A stretch of DNA of 59,716 bases from Sphingomonas endophytica (GTDB lineage: Bacteria; Pseudomonadota; Alphaproteobacteria; Sphingomonadales; Sphingomonadaceae), in contig NZ_LDTB01000076.1 in NCBI RefSeq assembly GCF_001476895.1, forward strand, positions 1-59,716. Reading direction: 5' to 3'. Below the pieces are notes generated by a model. The model was given only the letters and a program-made list of their open reading frames with translations, searched no databases and had not been told where the DNA came from. The position numbers were made by a program, and so were the translations under genes. Every line of letters starts with the position of its first letter. Positions within the stretch are counted from its first letter, which is position 1. Positions 53,342 through 59,716 of the stretch are shown in pieces.

Positions 53342-53824
53342 TCGCGAGCCGACGTCGGATCGATCCGCGCTGACACCGGTCGAGGGGGCGTCCGCCCGCG
53401 CCGGCCCTGCCCTGCCCTGCCCTGGCCGCCTTATCGGTGCCGGCAACGCGTATAGCGCCGGGCGCCTGATCGCGCTGGCGCTGCCCGTCGTTTATGCTTA
53501 TCGGGCGCTCGCGCGACTAACCGGCGGCGCTGCGACGACGTCAAGGCGGGCGGCGTTTTCAGCGAGAATCGACACGCCGGCCACCGATCGCACGCCAGGC
53601 CGTCATCAGCCGGGCATCGCCAAGCGCCTTATGCCGGAGTAATGGCAACCGCGCGACCGATATCCTGCGCTTCATCTTCGTTTCATCATCCGATTCACCC
53701 CTAGCCAGCAATAATGATCCCGCTTGCGCATTTCCGCGGCACTGCTATTTGAATGTCCGAGTAATGGGCGCCGCCAGAGCGCTCGTCTCGTGGAACGCTC
53801 CACATGCGAAAGGGGAGGATCACC
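53342..53824. other. 483-bp intergenic region between symporter and TBDR
   Basis: No intact gene. It contains a CCCTG tandem run at about 53404-53424 (CCTGCCCTGCCCTGCCCTGG), a possible decayed gene fragment on the minus strand (53559-53665) and, at the right end, the GGGGAGGATC ribosome-binding site of the TBDR. The TBDR promoter presumably lies between 53690 and 53800, where the GC content drops, but I could not pick -35/-10 boxes with confidence. Confidence 0.6.
53559..53665 (-). pseudogene. Possible C-terminal remnant of a DnaQ-like exonuclease
   Basis: The minus-strand frame ending at the TGA at 53559-53561 reads SVARLPLLRHKALGDARL then MTAWRAIGGRR. RHKALGDA matches the HxxxxxD exonuclease-III motif of DnaQ/RNase T-type 3'-5' exonucleases near their C-terminus. 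No upstream domain is present: the frame meets a stop about 90 codons back. It may be a degraded gene tail or a coincidence. Confidence 0.25.
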
Positions 53825-56623
53825 ATGGCATCCAGATTACTTTTTCTCGCGTCCGTGTCGGCGGCGTCGCTGTTGGCGACCGACCCCGCACTGGCGCAAA
53901 CCGCTGCCGCACAGGGCGCTAGCGAGGCGACGCAGCCCGCGACGCAGGAACAGGCGGCCGACGATATCGTTGTCACCGGCGTCCGCGCCGCGATCGTCGG
54001 CGCGATCAACCGCCGCCGCGAGTCCACGCAGATCGTCGACTCGGTCGTCGCCGAGGACGTCGGCAAATTGCCTGACAATAACGTCGTCGAGGCGCTGCAG
54101 CGCGTCACCGGCGTGCAGGTCACCGATCGCGGTCAGGGCGAGGCCGCCGGTATCCAGATTCGCGGCCTTCCCGACGCATTGACGACGCTGAACGGCCGCA
54201 AGATCTTTTCGACCTCGGGTCAGGCGTTCGCGCTTCAGGACATTTCGGCGAACCTCATCAAGCGCGTCGACATCTTCAAGACGCGCGCGGCCGACCAGAT
54301 CGAAACCGGGCTGGCGGGCCAGGTCGATGTCGTGACGCGCCGGCCGTTCGATTTCGACGGTTTCGCGCTCTCCGGTCTGGCGCGCGGCATCTACGATCAG
54401 GAAGCCGACAAGATCAATCCCAACGCCGCCTTGCTCATCAGCAACCGGTGGGAAACGGGGATCGGCGACATCGGCCTGCTGGTGAACGGCAGCTACAATC
54501 GCTACGATTTCCGTACCATGTCGGCGACGGCGGGCGCGTTCGTGCCGTTTGCGACGATGAACCCGCCGGCGGGCAGCGGGCTGACCCCGTTCCAGCGCAT
54601 CTTCGGCGGTTGGAAGCCGGGCAACGAGACCGGCCTGCCGACCGCGCCGGGCTCGACCCTGCCGATCAACGGCGTCGCCACGCCTTATTATCTGTCGCGC
54701 GACGCGGTCTTCAGCTCCGACCTGTACGGTCGGCGCGAGCGGCCGTCGGGCAATATCGCGTTGCAATGGGCGCCGAACAGCAGTTCGGTCTACACCGCCG
54801 AAATGTACTATGCCGGGTATCGCGGCGAGACGTTCAACAGCCTGCAATTCAGCTTCGTCGACTTCTGGGACAATCCGCAGGCGCCGATGCTGTACAACGG
54901 CACGAACATCGTGAAGTCGCGCGTCGCCAACAACGTCTATGGCTTCAACAGCGCGGATTACGGACGCAGCAAGACCGACAGCTTCGTCTATGCGCTGAAC
55001 GGCAAGTGGAACGTCGGCGCGAACGGCGGGATCGTCGCCGACGTCGCCTATCAGACCAGCACCAACACCAACGCCTTCTTCGCGATGCGCACCGATCGCG
55101 TGGCCAAGCAGATCACGGCCGACTTCAACGCGGGGGGCGGCATTCCGTCCTATCATTTCGACAATGACGCGTTGCTCGCCGATCCGAAGGTGTGGAACGT
55201 CGCTCAATTGTATGACAATAGCGGGCGCGACAAGGGCAGCGCGATCACCGCGACGCTCGACGGCTTCTACGCCTTCGACGACGGCTTCCTCCGCAAGATC
55301 CAGGCCGGCTTCCGCTTCGACGATCGCCGGGCGTCCAGCGAGATTCGCACCGCCGACGCCAACGGACTCAACCGCCCGCTGTCGGGTTTTCCGGCGGAAG
55401 CGACCTTCACGAACAGCAACTTCTTCGAAGGGCGCGGCGACGTGCCGCGCAGCTGGGTGGCGGCGAACGGCTATTACAACTACGCCCATGCCGACGAGAT
55501 CCGCACGCTCTATGGCCTGAAAACCTCGGACCAGCTCACGCTGACCAAGACCTTCGACGTCGACGAGATTTCGCTCGCCGCCTATGTTCAGGCCGACGCG
55601 CAGGTATCGATCTTCGGCCGACCGCTGAAGCTGCAGGGCGGTTTCCGCTACGTCACCTACGATACCGACGCGACCTTCATCGACCGCTTCAACAACGGTG
55701 CGGTGTCGCGCGCCTCGCCGGGTTCGGACCGTTTCCTGCCCAGCTTCACCGCCCGCTATGAAGTGACGCCGAACCTGCGCGCACGCTTCAACTATGGCGA
55801 AACGCTGCGTCGGCCCGATTTCAGCGCGATCAACCCGAACTATTCGCTGACGGGCGATCTGACCAACGTCGGCTATGGCAGCGGCTCGGCCGGAACGGCG
55901 AATCTGAAGCCGACCACGTCGAAGAACTACGACCTTGCGCTGGAATGGTATTTCGAGCGGAGCAGCGCGATCACCCTCACCGGCTTCCGCCGCGAGATCG
56001 AGGGGCTGGTGGTGCCGGTCAGCCAGCTGGAATTCATCCCCAACAACGGCATCGTCGCGGGCGCGACCGACAATTTCGTCATCAGCCGCCCGGCCAACGC
56101 CTCGAACGGCGTGCTGAAGGGGCTGGAACTGGGCGTCACCTATTTCCCCAGCTACCTGCCGTCGATCCTCAAGGGGCTCGGCTTCCAGGGCAGCCTGACG
56201 GTGCTCGATTCCAACCAGAACGTGCCGATCTTCGACATCAACGGGCGGCAGACGGGCGAGCAGCGTTCCGGCTTCTTCGGCGTGTCGGACGTGTCGTACA
56301 ATGCGACGGTCGCCTATGATAACGGCCCGATCGGCGCGCGCCTGTCCTATGTCTATCGCAACGCGTGGCAGGCCCGGTACGAGGCGCGGCTGTTCGCCAA
56401 TCCGCTGGGCGTGTGGCGGCGCGCGGAACGCAGCCTCGACTTCCAGCTGACCGCGCGCGTGACGCCGCGGCTCGGCCTGACGTTCGACGCGGTGAACCTG
56501 ACGCGCACGAAGCAGCAGGAATATTATCGCTTCGACAATGTCGGCGACAAGGACCGCTTCAACCTCGGCACGGTGCTGATCCCGCGCACCTTCGCGGTCG
56601 GCCTTCGCTACAGCTTCGACTGA
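53825..56623 (+). CDS. TonB-dependent receptor beside the GH43 arabinanase gene
   Basis: A 932-residue outer-membrane receptor with a Sec signal (MASRLLFLASVSAASLLATDPALAQ in sense; cleavage after ALAQ), a TonB box ADDIVVTGVRAAI, a plug (NNVVEALQRVTGVQVTDRGQGE, IQIRGLPDALTTLNGRKIF) and a barrel ending in GLRYSFD. It belongs to the large carbohydrate-linked subgroup. ATG 53825 has GGGGAGGATC upstream; an in-frame start at 53804 is less likely. The GH43 lipoprotein gene lies downstream past a 10-bp-stem hairpin. Import of arabinan fragments is inferred from that neighbour. Confidence 0.92.
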   Translation: MASRLLFLASVSAASLLATDPALAQTAAAQGASEATQPATQEQAADDIVVTGVRAAIVGAINRRRESTQIVDSVVAEDVGKLPDNNVVEALQRVTGVQVTDRGQGEAAGIQIRGLPDALTTLNGRKIFSTSGQAFALQDISANLIKRVDIFKTRAADQIETGLAGQVDVVTRRPFDFDGFALSGLARGIYDQEADKINPNAALLISNRWETGIGDIGLLVNGSYNRYDFRTMSATAGAFVPFATMNPPAGSGLTPFQRIFGGWKPGNETGLPTAPGSTLPINGVATPYYLSRDAVFSSDLYGRRERPSGNIALQWAPNSSSVYTAEMYYAGYRGETFNSLQFSFVDFWDNPQAPMLYNGTNIVKSRVANNVYGFNSADYGRSKTDSFVYALNGKWNVGANGGIVADVAYQTSTNTNAFFAMRTDRVAKQITADFNAGGGIPSYHFDNDALLADPKVWNVAQLYDNSGRDKGSAITATLDGFYAFDDGFLRKIQAGFRFDDRRASSEIRTADANGLNRPLSGFPAEATFTNSNFFEGRGDVPRSWVAANGYYNYAHADEIRTLYGLKTSDQLTLTKTFDVDEISLAAYVQADAQVSIFGRPLKLQGGFRYVTYDTDATFIDRFNNGAVSRASPGSDRFLPSFTARYEVTPNLRARFNYGETLRRPDFSAINPNYSLTGDLTNVGYGSGSAGTANLKPTTSKNYDLALEWYFERSSAITLTGFRREIEGLVVPVSQLEFIPNNGIVAGATDNFVISRPANASNGVLKGLELGVTYFPSYLPSILKGLGFQGSLTVLDSNQNVPIFDINGRQTGEQRSGFFGVSDVSYNATVAYDNGPIGARLSYVYRNAWQARYEARLFANPLGVWRRAERSLDFQLTARVTPRLGLTFDAVNLTRTKQQEYYRFDNVGDKDRFNLGTVLIPRTFAVGLRYSFD

Positions 56624-56629
56624 TCTTTC

Positions 56630-56654
56630 CGGGGCGGTCCCGGCGACCGCCCCG
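56630..56654 (+). terminator. Hairpin between TBDR and GH43 genes
   Basis: CGGGGCGGTC and GACCGCCCCG form a perfect 10-bp stem with a 5-nt loop (CCGGC), followed by a pyrimidine tract (TCCCCCTCTTTC) rather than pure T. It may partly terminate the TBDR message and so set the receptor-to-enzyme ratio. Confidence 0.6.
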
Positions 56655-56682
56655 TCCCCCTCTTTCGCAAAGGACATTGCCC

Positions 56683-57756
56683 GTGAAGCATCTTCCGACG
56701 CTCGCGCTGCTGCTGCTGGCCTCGTGCGGGTCGGGCGACGGCGACCTCTCCGCCTCGCCCGCGCCGTCGACCAGCCCGACGCCCACTCCCTCCCCCACGC
56801 CGTCGCCGACCGCCAGCCCGACCCCGACCTCGATGGTCGCGCTGACCGGCAACATCGCCCCCGCGCACGACCCGGCGATCCTGAAGGACGGCAACACCTA
56901 TTATCTGTTCACCACCGGTAACAACGGCGATGCCGAGGGGCTGCTCGCGTTGCGCACCTCGACCGACCTGAAGGACTGGACGCTGCGCGGCGGCAGCTAC
57001 ACCGCGCTGCCCGCCTGGACCGCGACGGCCGTTCCCGGCTCGACCGGCATGTGGGCGCCGGACATCTCGAAGGTGGGCAACCAGTACCGCCTCTATTACT
57101 CGATCTCGACCTTCGGGAAGAACCAGTCGGCGATCGGCCTCGCCACCGCGACGGTGATCGACCCGACCAAGCCCGCCGCCAACTGGGTCGATCAGGGGCC
57201 GGTGATCCAGTCGACGACCAGCGACAATTACAATGCGATCGATCCGATGGCGTTCACCGATGCCGATGGCCGGGCATGGATGACCTTCGGCAGCTTCTGG
57301 TCGGGGATCAAGCTGATCCAGCTCGACCCCGCGACGGGGCTCCGGCTGGCCAATGATCCCGCGCCGCGTGCGCTGGCCTCGCGCCCGTCGCCCGGCGCGA
57401 TCGAGGCGCCGTACATCGTCCGCCATGGCGGCTATTACTACCTGTTCGCCTCGTTCGACTCCTGCTGCCAGGGTGCCAACAGCACCTACAACACCGTCGT
57501 CGGCCGCTCGGCGACGGTCGACGGCCCGTATGTCGATCGCGACGGCAAGGCGATGCTGCAGGGCGGCGGGACGCAGGTGCTCAGCAACGGTCAGGGCACC
57601 GGCAGCCGCTTCGTCGGGCGCGGGCACGTCGCGATCCTCCAGCAGAGCGACGGCGACTATATCGTCTATCACGCCTATGACACGACGAAGAACGGCTTCC
57701 CGACCCTCCAGATCCAGAAGCTGACGTGGAGCACGGACGGCTGGCCCAGCGTCTGA
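56683..57756 (+). CDS. GH43 arabinan endo-1,5-alpha-L-arabinosidase-like lipoprotein
   Basis: A 357-residue hydrolase. The lipobox LLLASC (Cys about 15) predicts an outer- or inner-membrane lipoprotein. A Pro/Thr/Ser linker (about residues 25-47) then lifts the five-bladed GH43 propeller. The catalytic acids are visible: Asp in AHDPAILKDG (base), Asp in NAIDPMAFTDADG (pKa modulator) and Glu in GAIEAPYIV (acid). WMTFGSFWSGIKL and SCCQGANSTYNTVVGRS are typical of arabinanases. GTG 56683 has AAAGGA upstream. It should cut arabinan outside the cell or in the periplasm and feed the adjacent TBDR and symporter. Confidence 0.92.
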   Translation: MKHLPTLALLLLASCGSGDGDLSASPAPSTSPTPTPSPTPSPTASPTPTSMVALTGNIAPAHDPAILKDGNTYYLFTTGNNGDAEGLLALRTSTDLKDWTLRGGSYTALPAWTATAVPGSTGMWAPDISKVGNQYRLYYSISTFGKNQSAIGLATATVIDPTKPAANWVDQGPVIQSTTSDNYNAIDPMAFTDADGRAWMTFGSFWSGIKLIQLDPATGLRLANDPAPRALASRPSPGAIEAPYIVRHGGYYYLFASFDSCCQGANSTYNTVVGRSATVDGPYVDRDGKAMLQGGGTQVLSNGQGTGSRFVGRGHVAILQQSDGDYIVYHAYDTTKNGFPTLQIQKLTWSTDGWPSV

Positions 57757-57841
57757 CACGCGATGGACACGGCGGGGTCGCTTGCTTTCGCGGCCCCGTC
57801 GATTAGCCTCGCCGCCGATCCGACACGGAAAGAGGGCGCGC

Positions 57842-59239
57842 ATGGCGGTACGGAAGCTGGTTCGATATGTCGCGGGGGCCGCTGCGCTCCTCGCCCCGGT
57901 TGCGGCACAGGCGGCGACGCGCGACGCCGCCGCCGAGGCGCAGGCGCTGGAGATCGCCAAGCGCGCCATCGCCTTCCGCAGCGTAGCCGGTCCCGGCAAT
58001 GCCACCGAAAAGCTGGACGATTACATCAAGTCGGTGCTGGTCGCCGGCGGCTTCCCGGCCGCCGATATCACCATCACCCCGGTCGACGACACCGCCTATC
58101 TGGTCGCGCGCTGGCGCGGCAGTGATCCGAAGGCGAAGCCGCTGGTCATTTCCGGCCATCTCGACGTGGTCGAAGCCAAGCCGTCCGACTGGCAACGCGA
58201 CCCGTTCACGGCGGTGGTCGAGAACGGCTATCTCTACGGACGCGGCGCGACCGACATGAAGCTGGACGCCGCCATGGCCACCGCCGCGCTGATCCAGATG
58301 AGGAAGGCCGGCTACACACCGCGTCGCGACATCGTGCTCGCCTTCTCCGGCGACGAGGAGACGCGCATGAAAACCAGCGCGCTGATCGCCGAGCAACTCA
58401 AGAACGCCGACCTCGTCCTGAACATCGACGGCGGCGGCGGGCGGCTGGGGGAGGACGGCAAGCCGCAATTCTTCACCTGGAACGGCGCGGAGAAGACCTA
58501 TGCCGATTTCGAGCTGACCGTCACCAACCCCGGCGGACACAGCTCCGCCCCGCGCCCGCAGAATGCGATCGTGCAATTGTCGGAGGCGCTGGCGCGGATC
58601 GGCCATTATCGCTTCACCCCGCAGGTGTCGGAGCTGACGCGCACCTTCTTCCGGGAAGCGGCCAAGCAGAAGAGCGGCGAGCTGGCCGCCGCGATGCGCG
58701 CCTTCGCCGCCGATCCGGCGGACCAGAAAGCGATCGCGGTGCTCGCCGCCGACCCGGCCTATGTCGGGCAGATCGGCACCACCTGCGTGCCGACGATGGT
58801 GTCGGGCGGCCACGCGCTGAACGCGCTGCCGCAGCGCGCGACCGCCAACATCAACTGCCGCATCTTTCCGGGCGTGAAGCCGGCGGCGGTGATGGAGACG
58901 CTGAAACAGGTCGCCGCCGAACCGGCGGTCACGATCCGCGACGTCACCGAAGGATCGGTGCCCAACGACGCCTCGCCGATGCGCGCCGATTTCGTCGCGG
59001 CGGTGACGCGCGCGATGGCGAAGGTGCGGCCCGGCGTGCCGGTCTTTCCCAGCATGTCGGCGGGGGCCAGCGACAGCATGTGGTTCCGATACCATCACGT
59101 CCCCAGCTATGGCGCCAGCCCGATCTTCATCAAGGAATCGGACGATTTCAGCCATGGGCTGAACGAACGCACGCCGGTCGACAATATCGCGCCGGGGCTG
59201 GATTATTATCGCTCGCTGTTCACCGATCTGTCGAAATGA
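57842..59239 (+). CDS. M20/M25/M40-family zinc peptidase, secreted
   Basis: A 465-residue peptidase with a Sec signal (YVAGAAALLAPVAAQAA). Zinc motifs: GHLDVV (His, Asp), GRGATDMKLD (bridging Asp), GDEET (catalytic Glu-Glu), NIDGGGG, and a late DFSHGLNER His. The dimerisation domain has NPGGHSSAP. ATG 57842 has GGAAAGAGGG upstream. Family members cleave dipeptides or acyl-amino acids in the periplasm. It lies on the same strand as the arabinanase block but is probably a separate unit. Its 3' end overlaps the convergent TetR-type gene by 20 bp. Confidence 0.9.
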   Translation: MAVRKLVRYVAGAAALLAPVAAQAATRDAAAEAQALEIAKRAIAFRSVAGPGNATEKLDDYIKSVLVAGGFPAADITITPVDDTAYLVARWRGSDPKAKPLVISGHLDVVEAKPSDWQRDPFTAVVENGYLYGRGATDMKLDAAMATAALIQMRKAGYTPRRDIVLAFSGDEETRMKTSALIAEQLKNADLVLNIDGGGGRLGEDGKPQFFTWNGAEKTYADFELTVTNPGGHSSAPRPQNAIVQLSEALARIGHYRFTPQVSELTRTFFREAAKQKSGELAAAMRAFAADPADQKAIAVLAADPAYVGQIGTTCVPTMVSGGHALNALPQRATANINCRIFPGVKPAAVMETLKQVAAEPAVTIRDVTEGSVPNDASPMRADFVAAVTRAMAKVRPGVPVFPSMSAGASDSMWFRYHHVPSYGASPIFIKESDDFSHGLNERTPVDNIAPGLDYYRSLFTDLSK

Positions 59240-59716
59240 TGTCGGCGAGATAGGCGGCGGCGAGGGCGCGGGCCTCGCCCGCGTCCACGCTGCCCGGCGA
59301 CAGGCAGAGTTCGAGCCACAATCCGTCGACCAGGGCGGTGACGCCGATCGCCGCCAGCCGCAACCGCGCCGCCGGCACCCCGCACGCGGTGAGCAATTCC
59401 TCCAGCCGCGCGCGAAACGCCGCATAATGATGGTCGTGCCGCGCCAGCATCGCCGGATCGCTGCGCGCCAGGCTCCATAAGGCGATCCACGTCGCGAGCA
59501 GCGCGGGATCGGCGATCGGCGGGGTGAAGCTGGCGGCGACATAGGCCTCCAGCCGCGCCGCCGGCGCCTCCCCCGCCGCGGCGACCGCCGCCTCCAGCGC
59601 GGTCCCTACCCGCGTCGCGACATGATCGTAGCTGGCCGCCACCAGCCGGTCGACACCGCCGAAATGATGCGTGACCAGCCCCGGCGACACGCCCGCCGCC
59701 GCCGCGATCGTCCGCA
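59220..59716 (-). CDS. TetR/AcrR-family regulator, BetI-like C-terminus (N-terminus cut by window edge)
   Basis: The minus-strand frame is open to the right edge. It begins inside the TetR helix-turn-helix (RTIAAAAGVSPGLVTHHFGG), then VDRLVAASYDHVATRV, and carries a BetI-type C-terminal domain (WIALWSLARSDPAML, GVTALVDGLWLELCLSPG). The first helix and true start lie beyond 59716. The effector is unknown; BetI relatives sense choline. It overlaps the convergent M20 peptidase gene by 20 bp. Confidence 0.85.
   Translation of the reverse strand, partial: RTIAAAAGVSPGLVTHHFGGVDRLVAASYDHVATRVGTALEAAVAAAGEAPAARLEAYVAASFTPPIADPALLATWIALWSLARSDPAMLARHDHHYAAFRARLEELLTACGVPAARLRLAAIGVTALVDGLWLELCLSPGSVDAGEARALAAAYLADIISTDR

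Noticed and set aside
59220..59239. 20-bp convergent overlap of M20 peptidase and TetR-type genes as antisense regulation
   Set aside because: Short convergent overlaps are common in compact genomes and nothing else indicates control.

Overview
The window is high-GC DNA that reads as a chromosomal segment of a sphingomonad (Sphingomonas or a close alphaproteobacterial relative). The evidence is four TonB-dependent receptors (TBDRs), a tryptophan-halogenase-type flavoprotein beside one of them, Tad-type pseudopilins, an ScfR-type regulator beside isocitrate lyase, an opgGH pair and typical gene neighbours such as mrcA-prfB. I see no tRNA, rRNA, CRISPR array, insertion sequence or phage gene. 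Both edges cut genes: a hybrid histidine kinase on the left and a TetR-family regulator on the right.

1-12.4 kb holds core and stress metabolism. A PAS-rich hybrid kinase is divergent from glutamine-dependent NAD synthetase. Then come a Tat-exported YghA-like reductase, a translationally coupled SRPBCC protein and zinc alcohol dehydrogenase, and a second short-chain dehydrogenase. An ScfR/RamB-type regulator is divergent from a 52-residue ORF and isocitrate lyase, with an inverted repeat resembling known ScfR-family sites between them. A 79-residue secreted/membrane microprotein ends at a clear terminator.

12.4-32 kb is mostly housekeeping. It contains opgG-opgH (periplasmic glucans), thyA, a codon-atypical membrane protein, mrcA (PBP1A), prfB without the usual programmed frameshift, a methyltransferase with a lipoprotein signal directly behind prfB, sugE, a cupin-8 protein, a YbhB-DUF3429 pair, an operon of an HGSNAT-like acyltransferase, a NAPE-PLD-like hydrolase and a nucleoside deaminase, a metal-type TBDR with a small His/Cys protein, and glutaryl-CoA dehydrogenase.

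32-59.7 kb is glycan-oriented accessory DNA. One block on the minus strand comprises a lactonase, a large TBDR, a flavin-dependent halogenase, a ROK regulator and a LamG-GH2 glycosidase; the last three overlap by 4 bp or abut. Next are an SPFH/ribbon-helix-helix pair and a GntP permease preceded by a possible 13-codon leader, convergent with another TBDR. A three-gene TadE/TadG-like operon follows. A final plus-strand block comprises a sodium:solute symporter, a TBDR, a lipoprotein GH43 arabinanase and an M20 peptidase. The inferred logic of these blocks is outer-membrane import, periplasmic or surface glycan cleavage, then inner-membrane transport.

Intergenic hairpin repeats of at least two families occur at 5.87, 7.78, 19.19 and 38.26 kb. 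The most interesting items are the halogenase-ROK-GH2 operon, the ScfR operator, the lipobox methyltransferase behind prfB, and the SPFH-RHH pair. Everything here comes from reading the sequence and remembered family knowledge; no searches were run.
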